Under the pieces are notes generated by a model that was not told the origin of the DNA, did no database searches, and was given only the letters and a program-made list of their open reading frames with translations. This document shows positions 7,575 through 14,001 of a stretch of 17,521 nt of DNA, piece after piece (within the stretch, counting starts at the first letter, position 1; every line of letters starts with the position of its first letter). Where the stretch lies: assembly GCA_902782715.1 (NCBI GenBank), contig CACZOG010000269.1:1-17521 (forward strand), written 5' to 3'. The stretch comes from an uncultured Lachnospiraceae bacterium. GTDB lineage: Bacteria > Bacillota > Clostridia > Lachnospirales > Lachnospiraceae. The translations under genes and the position numbers were made by a program.

Positions 7575-7603
7575 TTCACATAAAGAACGTTACATGTTAA
7601 AAT
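7575..7603 (+). promoter_or_regulatory. Promoter for the miniprotein-GTPase pair
   Basis: TTCACA (7575-7580; 5/6), a 17-base spacer and TAAAAT (7598-7603; 5/6) carry an extended -10 TG at 7595-7596. This is one of the best sigma-A-like matches in the window. It lies in the 76-bp gap after the zinc-ribbon gene and would give a leader of about 30 bases, so the next two genes can be expressed independently of the fucosidase unit. Confidence 0.65.
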
Positions 7604-7641
7604 AAAGTTTAGGAAAATGAAATAAGGTGGGGGGTTACATT

Positions 7642-7830
7642 ATGGAAGAAAAAAACAGCAGTATTTTGTTTTACATTCTGATCACGATCATTCTGACAGG
7701 TTTGTCGATCATCTTTGCTCCGAGGATCATCGAGGGCGTTTCATCGTATATCTACAAAAAACAGAAACCCAAGGTAAATGTGAAATTCGATAAGGATTTC
7801 GGACCCAGGATCGTTAAGAAAAGAAAATAG
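7642..7830 (+). CDS. 62-residue single-pass membrane miniprotein, function unknown
   Basis: ATG at 7642 is chosen because AAGGTGG sits about 12 bases upstream; the in-frame GTG at 7627 lies inside that ribosome binding site. The product has a short acidic N-terminus (MEEKNSS), one hydrophobic helix (about 8-30, ILFYILITIILTGLSIIFAP) and a strongly basic tail (KKQKPKVNVKF...RIVKKRK). The positive-inside rule puts the C-terminus in the cytoplasm. The gene ends 12 bases before the GTPase start, and the GTPase ribosome binding site overlaps its stop codon. The two are therefore translationally linked, and the peptide may anchor or partner the GTPase. No family recognised. Confidence 0.75.
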   Translation: MEEKNSSILFYILITIILTGLSIIFAPRIIEGVSSYIYKKQKPKVNVKFDKDFGPRIVKKRK

Positions 7831-7842
7831 GAGGACTTGAAC

Positions 7843-9024
7843 GTGGGCGTTGTTGAAGGATTACCGACAGAAGATGTCGCGGAGAAAATAATGGCAGCTA
7901 TTAAAAATGTTCAAAAGAATATGACCAGACTCAACATTATGGTTATGGGAAAAACGGGTGCCGGAAAAAGTACTCTTATTAACCAGGTGTTCAGCAGGAA
8001 CCTTGCGGTAACCGGTGTGGGAAAACCCGTTACTCAGGCTATAAGAAAATATGAGCTTGAGGACTTTCCTCTTGCGATCTATGATACTCCCGGTCTGGAA
8101 CTCGGCGGAGAGAATGCGATAGAAGAACTTTTAAAGGAATCCAAGGAAGTTCTTTCAAAAGGCGCAATGCGCGGGATCGAAGAATCCATCCATTGCATCT
8201 GGTACTGCGTGAGTACGCCTTCTCATCGTTTTGAAGAGGCTGAGATCGAGTTCATCAAGAAATTCATAGACGAGACGAACGTTTTCTGCGTTCCCGTTAT
8301 CATAGTTCTTACTCAGGCATATTCCAAGAAAGATGCAAGAGCCCTTATGGCTGAGATCGAAAAAGAGAATCTGAATGTTGTTCAGATCGTTCCCGTACTT
8401 GCACAGGATTATGAAATAGATGATGAGTACGTTGCCAAGGCTTACGGAACCGATACGCTTATCGATATCGTTCACAACGTAATTCCCGAGGCATTAAGAA
8501 ATACTCTCGCAGCCGTTCAGAAGGCAAACTTAAAGATGAAAAAGAGAAGAGCCAATGCTATCGTTGCAACGGCGGCAGCAGCTGCGGCAGCCACGGGTGC
8601 CATTCCCATTCCTTTTACGGATGCGGCTGTTTTAGTACCCGAGCAGATCGGTATGATCGCGTCCATTACGGGTGTATTCGGTATTCCGGTTGAAAAAGCG
8701 ACCGTTACCGCTTTGATCTCCGCTACGATCGGTACCGTCGGAACAACGGTTATGGGTAAAACCGTTGTATCGGGGCTTCTTAAAATGATCCCGGGTGTCG
8801 GAAGCGTTACGGGCGGTGTTATCTCCGCGAGTGTTGCGGCAGCACTTACTGCGGCTCTGGGCGAAGCATATATTGCGATCATGGTCATGGTTGCCAAGGG
8901 TGAGATGAACATCAAAGAGATCGAAACCGATGAAGGAAAAGCCAAGGTTGCCAAAATCTTTAAATCGAAGCTCGGACTTAAGAGAAACAATAAGGGCAAG
9001 AATCTCGAAGAGAAGGAAGACTAG
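7843..9024 (+). CDS. P-loop GTPase with C-terminal DUF697-like membrane-associating domain
   Basis: GTG at 7843 is the preferred start: AGGAGGA (7829-7835) is correctly spaced for it and too close to the in-frame TTG at 7837. The 393-residue product has a G1 P-loop G36-K-T-G-A-G-K-S43-T44 and a G3 motif D81-T-P-G84. The G4 position reads LTQAYSKKD (T157-Q158), lacking the canonical N/TKxD. The segment HCIWYCVSTPSHRFEEAEIEFIKKF is typical of the Era/IRG-like GTPases fused to DUF697. Residues about 225-345 are Gly/Ala-rich and hydrophobic, including IPIPFTDAAVLVPEQIGMIA, the DUF697 hallmark thought to associate with membranes. The tail is highly charged. Such proteins are poorly characterised; a membrane-stress or transport-like role is possible but not shown. 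It follows the membrane miniprotein in the same unit. Confidence 0.87.
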   Translation: MGVVEGLPTEDVAEKIMAAIKNVQKNMTRLNIMVMGKTGAGKSTLINQVFSRNLAVTGVGKPVTQAIRKYELEDFPLAIYDTPGLELGGENAIEELLKESKEVLSKGAMRGIEESIHCIWYCVSTPSHRFEEAEIEFIKKFIDETNVFCVPVIIVLTQAYSKKDARALMAEIEKENLNVVQIVPVLAQDYEIDDEYVAKAYGTDTLIDIVHNVIPEALRNTLAAVQKANLKMKKRRANAIVATAAAAAAATGAIPIPFTDAAVLVPEQIGMIASITGVFGIPVEKATVTALISATIGTVGTTVMGKTVVSGLLKMIPGVGSVTGGVISASVAAALTAALGEAYIAIMVMVAKGEMNIKEIETDEGKAKVAKIFKSKLGLKRNNKGKNLEEKED

Positions 9025-9035
9025 ACAAAAAAGTA

Positions 9036-9065
9036 TTGACGAATCCGCTGTTATCGCATTATGAT
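9036..9065 (+). promoter_or_regulatory. Probable promoter of the aromatic amino acid operon leader
   Basis: TTGACG (9036-9041; 5/6) and TATGAT (9060-9065; 5/6) are separated by 18 bases. Transcription would begin near 9072, about 17 bases before the leader-peptide ATG. The spacer and -10 box lie inside a 14-bp dyad (9042-9076). It is the only convincing promoter between the GTPase gene and pheA. Confidence 0.6.
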
Positions 9066-9076
9066 AATAGCGGATT
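9042..9076. repeat. 14-bp inverted repeat over the operon promoter (operator or terminator)
   Basis: AATCCGCTGTTATC (9042-9055) pairs with GATAATAGCGGATT (9063-9076) with a single G-U wobble and a 7-base loop. As RNA it could end the GTPase transcript (stop at 9024), but no good U-tract follows (TGGAGTTT). As DNA it covers the promoter spacer, the -10 box and the likely start site, which is where a repressor operator would sit. The sequence alone does not decide between these roles. Confidence 0.6.
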
Positions 9077-9088
9077 TGGAGTTTATAT

Positions 9089-9211
9089 ATGAATACGATC
9101 GGAATCAATTCCAAATTGAATAACGGCTTTTATTACTTTATTCAGGCATACTTTTACGTAAGCCTTTTTGCCTTTTACTTTTTTGCAAAGGAACCTCAAC
9201 GCGCCGAATAA
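9089..9211 (+). CDS. Phe/Tyr-rich leader peptide of the aromatic operon attenuator
   Basis: A 40-codon ORF (ATG 9089, TAA 9209-9211) with a Shine-Dalgarno GGAG at 9078-9081, seven bases from the start. Residues 14-32 read FYYFIQAYFYVSLFAFYFF: seven Phe (all TTT) and five Tyr in 19 positions. The ORF lies entirely in the leader of the pheA-aro-tyrA operon and ends 36 bases before the terminator hairpin. It has the properties of the regulatory leader peptides of classical amino-acid attenuators (compare the Phe-rich PheL of enterobacteria). The mature peptide probably has no role of its own; the ribosome's position on its Phe/Tyr codons is the signal. The hydrophobic composition could also fit a tiny membrane peptide, but the location and RNA pairing argue for attenuation. 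Confidence 0.88.
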   Translation: MNTIGINSKLNNGFYYFIQAYFYVSLFAFYFFAKEPQRAE

Positions 9212-9263
9212 AGTATGGATGCTGACCTGATAATGTGTTTAAGTTTGCACTGTCCTTATTCGG
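9136..9263 (+). promoter_or_regulatory. Alternative RNA pairings 1:2 and 2:3 of the Phe/Tyr attenuator
   Basis: Segment 1 (9136-9147, CTTTATTCAGGC) lies in leader codons 16-20. It pairs with segment 2 (9203-9213, GCCGAATAAAG) over 11 base pairs with A9144 bulged. Segment 2, which spans the last leader codons and the TAA stop, also pairs with segment 3 (9256-9263, TTATTCGG) over eight contiguous pairs, plus G9213-C9254 after one mismatch. Segment 3 overlaps the loop and upper stem of the terminator, so 2:3 and the terminator exclude each other. A ribosome stalled at codons 14-20 covers segment 1 but not segment 2, allowing 2:3 and read-through. One at the stop codon covers segment 2 and permits termination. 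With no translation, 1:2 forms and again leaves the terminator free. Confidence 0.78.
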
Positions 9264-9277
9264 ACAGTGCTTTGTTT
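9247..9277 (+). terminator. Attenuator terminator upstream of pheA
   Basis: GCACTGTCC (9247-9255) pairs perfectly with GGACAGTGC (9262-9270) over a TTATTC loop, followed by TTTGTTT. The hairpin sits inside the leader, 27 bases before the pheA ATG and just upstream of its AAGGAG site. It would therefore stop transcription before the operon unless prevented, rather than end an upstream gene. Confidence 0.85.
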
Positions 9278-9297
9278 ATATATAAGGAGAAAAATTC

Positions 9298-10392
9298 ATG
9301 GCTCAGATGGATGAACTCAGAAGCAGTATAGAAAGTATCGATAAGCAGATGGCCGATCTGTTCGAGCAGAGAATGGAAATAAGCGGTCAGGTTGCCGAAT
9401 ACAAGAAAGAACACGGCCTTCCCATACTTGATAAGGAAAGAGAAAAAGTCTTAATAGCTAAGAATACGGGATATTTAAAGAACAAAGATTTTGAGGTTTA
9501 TTACAGAGACTTCATCGAATCAATTTTAACGATATCCAAGAATTATCAGCACAAGATCGTTGAAGGCGTAAAAGTAGCTTACAGCGGGATCGAAGGCTCT
9601 TTTGCAAGCATTTCCGCAGAGAGGATACTTCCCGATGCAAAGAGGATATCTTACGGAAGTTTCTCGGAAGCATACTGTGCCGTCTGCGAAGGTGAATGTG
9701 AATTTGCGGTACTTCCGATAGAGAACAGTTATGCGGGCGAAGTCGGATCGGTTACGGATCTTATGTTCAAAGGAGATCTTCACGTAAACGGTGTCTATGA
9801 ACTTGGCGTATCGCAGTGCCTTTTGGGAATAAAGGACAGCAATCTCGAATCCATTAAAACGGTCATAAGTCATCCTCAGGCACTCGATCAGTGCAGCGAA
9901 TATCTTAAAAGACACGGTATAAAAAGTATCTCGGCAGAGAATACGGCCGTTGCCGCCAAAGAGATCTCTCTTAAAAATGATGTGACACTCGGTGCGATCG
10001 CAAGCAAAGAGGCAGCCAAACTCTACGGACTTACGATCCTTGATTACGATATAAACGAAAGTGCTCAGAATACAACACGTTTTGCGGTATTTTCAAGAAA
10101 AGCGGTTGAGATGAAAAATGCTCCCGCCCCCAATGCTTTCATATTAATGTTCACGGTTAAGAATGAGGCAGGTTCGCTTGCCGATGCGATTGCGATCGTC
10201 GGAAAATACGGCTTCAACATGAAGGTTATAAGAAGCCGCCCTTCCAAGAACGAGAACTGGACATACTATTTCTATACCGAGGTAGAAGGAAATCCCGATA
10301 CAGAAACGGGTAAGGAAATGTTAAAAGAATTAAAGACCGAATGCGACATCGTTAAGATCGTCGGAACATATCATCCGGACGCAAAGATTTAA
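9298..10392 (+). CDS. pheA: Bifunctional chorismate mutase / prephenate dehydratase (P-protein)
   Basis: A 364-residue cytoplasmic enzyme that converts chorismate to prephenate and then to phenylpyruvate, the committed branch to phenylalanine. Residues 1-85 are an AroQ-type chorismate mutase (MDELRSSIESIDKQMADLFEQRM). The prephenate dehydratase domain spans about 91-270, with AVLPIENSYAG and the catalytic TTRF motif at 259-262. An ACT domain follows at about 281-355. In the ACT domain the usual Phe-binding GALV and ESRP motifs read GSLA and R312-S-R-P315, so feedback by Phe may differ from the textbook enzyme. AAGGAG (9284-9289) is the ribosome binding site. It is the first structural gene after the Phe/Tyr attenuator and ends 16 bases before aroB. 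Confidence 0.96.
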   Translation: MAQMDELRSSIESIDKQMADLFEQRMEISGQVAEYKKEHGLPILDKEREKVLIAKNTGYLKNKDFEVYYRDFIESILTISKNYQHKIVEGVKVAYSGIEGSFASISAERILPDAKRISYGSFSEAYCAVCEGECEFAVLPIENSYAGEVGSVTDLMFKGDLHVNGVYELGVSQCLLGIKDSNLESIKTVISHPQALDQCSEYLKRHGIKSISAENTAVAAKEISLKNDVTLGAIASKEAAKLYGLTILDYDINESAQNTTRFAVFSRKAVEMKNAPAPNAFILMFTVKNEAGSLADAIAIVGKYGFNMKVIRSRPSKNENWTYYFYTEVEGNPDTETGKEMLKELKTECDIVKIVGTYHPDAKI

Positions 10393-10408
10393 TATAAGAG
10401 GAAAAATC

Positions 10409-11479
10409 ATGACAGTTAATGTAAATCTGCCTGCCAACGGGTATGATATCAAAATCGAAAGAGGCATTTTAAAGAAAGCCGGAGAGGAACTTAAGCTTAA
10501 CAGAAAAGTCCTTATAGTTACCGACGACGGTGTTCCTTCGAAATATGCCGAAACCCTCGCAAAAGAATGTAAAGAATCTTTTATAACCGTTATTAAGCAG
10601 GGTGAGGAAAGCAAGAATTTTGACAATTTCCTTCTTCTTCAGAAAGTAATGCTCGAGAACGGTTTTTCAAGAAAAGACTGTGCCGTTGCATTAGGAGGCG
10701 GAGTGATAGGAGATCTTACGGGATTTGCCGCTTCCTGCTTTATGAGAGGGATCGATTTTTACAACATCCCGACAACCGTTTTATCACAGGTGGATTCGTC
10801 TGTGGGCGGTAAAACCGCGGTGGATTTCATGGGTGTTAAAAACATCGTTGGGACATTTTATCAGCCTAAAAAGGTTCTTATAGATCCCGATGTTTTAGAA
10901 ACGCTTGATAAAAGACAGATCTCGGCAGGTCTTGTCGAAGCGGTCAAAATGGCAGCAACATTTGATGAAGCGTCTTTTGCTAAATTCGAAGAGGCAGAAA
11001 GTCTTGAGGACCTCGATATTGTTGAGGTAATTGCCAAAGCCATCCAAACCAAAGCCGATGTGGTCGAAAAGGATGAAAAAGAGGTCGGCTTAAGAAAGGT
11101 TTTAAATTTCGGTCATACTTTGGGACACGGTATCGAAGCCGCATGTTCGGATGTAAGACTTTCTAATATCTGGGAAGATGCACCGTATGAAAAGGACATG
11201 CATAAGCACGGACTTCTTCACGGCGAATGTGTCGCAATAGGAATGCTTGCAATGTGCGATACAGAAGTAAAAGAGCGGATCGAAAAAGTTCTTGATAAAC
11301 TTGATCTTCCCACAAAGGTATCCTTTGATTTCGATAAAGCGCTTTCGGCGGTTACGCATGATAAAAAACAAAACGGCAAAGCGATCTCCTGTGTGTATGT
11401 TAAGAAGATCGGATCATATGAAATGAAAGACATGATGGCCGATGAACTGTCGGAAAGACTTGCAACATTAGAGATTTGA
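10409..11479 (+). CDS. aroB: 3-dehydroquinate synthase
   Basis: A 356-residue NAD-dependent metalloenzyme converting DAHP to 3-dehydroquinate, the second step of the shikimate pathway. It shows GGGVIGDLTGFAASCFMRG (from G96), the substrate segment IPTTVLSQVDSSVGGKTAV, and the metal-ligand regions LVEAVK (E177), FGHTLGHGIEA (H236, H240) and LLHGECVAIGM (H271). The full length and all signature segments are present. An AAGAGGA site sits before the ATG, only 16 bases after pheA, which indicates co-transcription. It is followed by a 68-bp gap carrying a weak hairpin. Confidence 0.96.
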   Translation: MTVNVNLPANGYDIKIERGILKKAGEELKLNRKVLIVTDDGVPSKYAETLAKECKESFITVIKQGEESKNFDNFLLLQKVMLENGFSRKDCAVALGGGVIGDLTGFAASCFMRGIDFYNIPTTVLSQVDSSVGGKTAVDFMGVKNIVGTFYQPKKVLIDPDVLETLDKRQISAGLVEAVKMAATFDEASFAKFEEAESLEDLDIVEVIAKAIQTKADVVEKDEKEVGLRKVLNFGHTLGHGIEAACSDVRLSNIWEDAPYEKDMHKHGLLHGECVAIGMLAMCDTEVKERIEKVLDKLDLPTKVSFDFDKALSAVTHDKKQNGKAISCVYVKKIGSYEMKDMMADELSERLATLEI

Positions 11480-11497
11480 TAACAGGTATCTGATGAA

Positions 11498-11521
11498 GCC
11501 TTAAGTCAGAGAGAGTAAGGC
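11498..11521 (+). repeat. Small hairpin in the aroB-aroC gap
   Basis: GCCTTA (11498-11503) and TAAGGC (11516-11521) can pair over a 12-base purine-rich loop. There is no following T-run, so it is not a terminator. It may influence mRNA processing or be incidental. Confidence 0.3.
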
Positions 11522-11547
11522 GAAAAAGTATATTACGGAGGATGTAC

Positions 11548-12684
11548 ATGAAAAATACATTCGGACAGAGTTTACAGATTACAATATTCGGCGAAAGCCA
11601 CGGCCCGTATATCGGAGCCATTCTTGACGGACTGGCACCGGGGCTTGATATTAATGATGATCTTATAGCTTCGAAACTTGAGTTAAGAAGACCTTCGGGT
11701 GCCATCTCGACAGCCAGAGTGGAGAAGGATGAATATATTATCGCAAGCGGTGCTTTTAACGGCAAGACTACCGGAACACCTCTTTGCATCTTAATTCCCA
11801 ACACGAATACAAGAAGCGGGGATTATGATAAAGCGGGCAGAGTCGCAAGACCGGGCCATGCAGATTATACGGCTCTTTTAAAATATCACGGTTTTGAAGA
11901 TTATCGCGGCGGCGGACATTTTAGCGGAAGACTTACGGCCGCACTTGTTGCAGCGGGTGCGATCTGTGCAGATGCATTATCAAAAAAAGGAATAGTCATC
12001 GGAACACACATAAACAAACTGTCCGATATATCGGACATATCATTTGACGAGATATTATTTGCAAAAGATGCGGATTACGAAAATGGATTGAAGGATCTTC
12101 TTGATAACATCGCTTCCCTTAACAATAAGAAATTCGCAGTCATAAGCGATGAAGCAGCTTTAAAAATGGAGCAGGCGATACTTGATGCAGCAAAGGAAGG
12201 CGACAGTGTCGGCGGCGTTTTGGAGACGGCAATAGCCGGAATGCCCGAAGGAGTCGGAGAACCCTGGTTTGATTCCCTTGAGAGCACACTTTCGCATATT
12301 TTATTCAGCGTACCCGGAATTAAAGGCGTTGAATTCGGCGCAGGTTTTGATAAGGTCTGCGAATGCGGAAGCAGTTTCAATGATTCGTTAAGAAACGAAA
12401 ACGGAAAGGTTGTTACAAAGAGCAACAATAACGGCGGAATAAACGGCGGAATAAGCAACGGAATGCCGATTACGATAAGATGTGCAGTAAAGCCCACGCC
12501 TTCAATTTACAAACAGCAGGAAAGCATTAACTTAAATACCAAAGAAAATGCCGACATTCAGATTGAAGGAAGACACGATCCCGCAATAATTCACAGAGCA
12601 AGAGTCGTTGTTGATTCTGTTTGCGCAATTGCCGTATACGATGCGCTTGCAGCGCGTTTCGGAACGGATTATTTCTTAAATTAA
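11548..12684 (+). CDS. aroC: Chorismate synthase
   Basis: The 378-residue product uses reduced FMN to convert EPSP to chorismate, the last common step. Family signatures are FGESHGPYIGAILDGLAPG, LRRPSG, the RPGHADY segment, GGGHFSGRLTA, NGMPITIR near the C-terminus and GRHDPAIIHRARVV. The start is ATG at 11548, six bases after GGAGG (11537-11541). An in-frame ATG at 11542 is immediately adjacent to that site and is rejected. A perfect 16-bp palindrome, GTCCGATATATCGGAC (12021-12036), lies inside the coding sequence and encodes part of LSDISDIS. The gene lies between aroB and the aroE-aroK fusion in the same orientation. Confidence 0.96.
   Translation: MKNTFGQSLQITIFGESHGPYIGAILDGLAPGLDINDDLIASKLELRRPSGAISTARVEKDEYIIASGAFNGKTTGTPLCILIPNTNTRSGDYDKAGRVARPGHADYTALLKYHGFEDYRGGGHFSGRLTAALVAAGAICADALSKKGIVIGTHINKLSDISDISFDEILFAKDADYENGLKDLLDNIASLNNKKFAVISDEAALKMEQAILDAAKEGDSVGGVLETAIAGMPEGVGEPWFDSLESTLSHILFSVPGIKGVEFGAGFDKVCECGSSFNDSLRNENGKVVTKSNNNGGINGGISNGMPITIRCAVKPTPSIYKQQESINLNTKENADIQIEGRHDPAIIHRARVVVDSVCAIAVYDALAARFGTDYFLN
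12021..12036. repeat. 16-bp perfect palindrome inside aroC
   Basis: GTCCGATATATCGGAC is fully self-complementary and is followed by ATATCA. The sequence TCGGACATATCA that runs out of it recurs in the aroA inverted repeat at 14765-14790. It is coding sequence, so a regulatory meaning is uncertain. Confidence 0.45.
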
Positions 12685-12687
12685 ACA

Positions 12688-12706
12688 TTTCACGCCGCGT
12701 GTGAAA
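12688..12706 (+). repeat. Hairpin in the aroC-aroE gap
   Basis: TTTCACGC can fold back on GTGTGAAA across a three-base loop, with one G-U pair, directly after the aroC stop. The A-rich sequence that follows has no T-run, so it does not look like a terminator. It could mark an mRNA processing or stability site. Confidence 0.35.
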
Positions 12707-12745
12707 AGACTTCATACCGTGCGTAAACTTACTGATGAGGTAAAT

Positions 12746-13984
12746 ATGGAATACGGACTGATAGGCGAACGCCTCGGACACAGTTATTCAAAAATAATAC
12801 ATGAGAAATTCGGCTTTTACGGATACGAATTAAAAGAGATTCCCCGCGAGCAGCTTGATGCTTTTATGAGGGCAAAGGACTTTAAAGGAATCAATGTTAC
12901 GATTCCCTACAAGGAAGATGTTATCAAATATCTGGATTTCGTTGATGAAAGAGCAAAAGCAATTGGAGCGGTAAATACCGTCGTAAACAAAGACGGAAGA
13001 CTTTACGGATACAATACCGATTATTATGGACTTAGGACACTTCTTGAATCAAACGGTTTTGATTTAAAAGGAAAGAAAGTTCTGATTCTCGGAACAGGCG
13101 GTACAAGCAAAACCGCATATGCTGTCTGCAAGCATATGGGAGCATGGTTTTTAAGCAAGGTCAGCCGAAGTGCCAAAGATGGGGCAATCACATATGAGGA
13201 AGCTTATGAGAAACATTCGGATGCTTCTTATATAATCAATACAACGCCGAGCGGAATGTATCCCAATCTGGATTCAAAACCCATTGATTTAAAAAGATTC
13301 AAAAGCCTCGAAGGCGTTGCGGATGTAATCTACAATCCTTTAAGAACGAGACTTGTCGAAGAAGCGGATGCTCTCGGAATAAATTCATGCTCAGGACTTA
13401 AAATGCTCGTCTACCAGGCAGTGGCCGCATGTGAATTTTTCATCGGCAAAAGACCTGACGATAAAGTATCCGAAGATATTCTTAAAGGCCTGACAGACGA
13501 AATCGAAAACATTGTTTTAACAGGAATGCCCGGGAGCGGCAAAAGTACAATCGGGCAGCTGCTTTCAAAAGAACTAAACAAAGAATTTGTCGATACGGAT
13601 GCATTGATAGTTGAAAAAGAAAAAAGAGAGATATCCGAAATTTTTGCAAAAGACGGCGAGCCATATTTCAGAGATGTTGAAGCAGAAGTTGTAAAAGAAG
13701 TTTCTCTTAAGAAGAACTGCATTATTTCAACGGGCGGCGGAGCAATCTTAAGAGAAGAGAATGTTAAGAATCTTTCAGCCAACGGAAGGATTTACTTCCT
13801 TGACAGAAAGCCGGAGGAATTGATTCCCACAGACGACAGACCTCTGGCAAACGAGAAATCAAAAATCATGAAGCTTTATGAGGAAAGACTTCCGATTTAT
13901 AAATCAACATGTGATGAGATAATCAATGCCGAAGCCGGAATCGATGAAACACTGGAAGCAATGCTTCAAATAATAAACAAATAA
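12746..13984 (+). CDS. aroE-aroK: Shikimate dehydrogenase - shikimate kinase fusion
   Basis: One 412-residue polypeptide carries two consecutive steps, 3-dehydroshikimate to shikimate (NADPH) and shikimate to shikimate-3-phosphate (ATP). Residues 1 to about 250 are AroE: GHSYSKIIHEKF, the catalytic K56 in VTIPYK, D92 in YNTD, a nucleotide-binding GTGGTSK at 116-122 and the C-terminal GLKMLVYQA. Residues about 256-412 are AroK: P-loop G260-MPGSG-K266-S267, the D283-T-D285 pair, GGG at 330-332 and the lid segment DDRPL (R365). No stop or frameshift lies at the junction, so the fusion is genuine in this sequence. ATG 12746 with GAGGT upstream is the start; an in-frame GTG at 12701 would add a basic 15-residue leader unlike AroE. 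The aroQ gene follows after 17 bases. Confidence 0.95.
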   Translation: MEYGLIGERLGHSYSKIIHEKFGFYGYELKEIPREQLDAFMRAKDFKGINVTIPYKEDVIKYLDFVDERAKAIGAVNTVVNKDGRLYGYNTDYYGLRTLLESNGFDLKGKKVLILGTGGTSKTAYAVCKHMGAWFLSKVSRSAKDGAITYEEAYEKHSDASYIINTTPSGMYPNLDSKPIDLKRFKSLEGVADVIYNPLRTRLVEEADALGINSCSGLKMLVYQAVAACEFFIGKRPDDKVSEDILKGLTDEIENIVLTGMPGSGKSTIGQLLSKELNKEFVDTDALIVEKEKREISEIFAKDGEPYFRDVEAEVVKEVSLKKNCIISTGGGAILREENVKNLSANGRIYFLDRKPEELIPTDDRPLANEKSKIMKLYEERLPIYKSTCDEIINAEAGIDETLEAMLQIINK

Positions 13985-14001
13985 ACGGTTAAGGAGAATT
14001 C

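Noticed and set aside
7837..7842. TTG start for the DUF697 GTPase
   Set aside because: It is only one to two bases from AGGAGGA; GTG at 7843 has proper spacing.
8632..9114. 160-residue minus-strand ORF over the GTPase end and leader
   Set aside because: It is a shadow of the GTPase gene, with no ribosome binding site or recognisable domain, and it conflicts with the strong plus-strand genes.
9025..9297. T-box riboswitch controlling the aromatic operon
   Set aside because: No T-box sequence (AGGGTGGNACCGCG-like) or specifier-stem arrangement is present. The terminator competes with the stop-codon segment of a leader ORF instead.
12701..12745. GTG start extending the AroE-AroK fusion by 15 residues
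   Set aside because: The extension is basic and unlike AroE N-termini, overlaps a hairpin, and lacks a ribosome binding site. ATG 12746 fits the family start.
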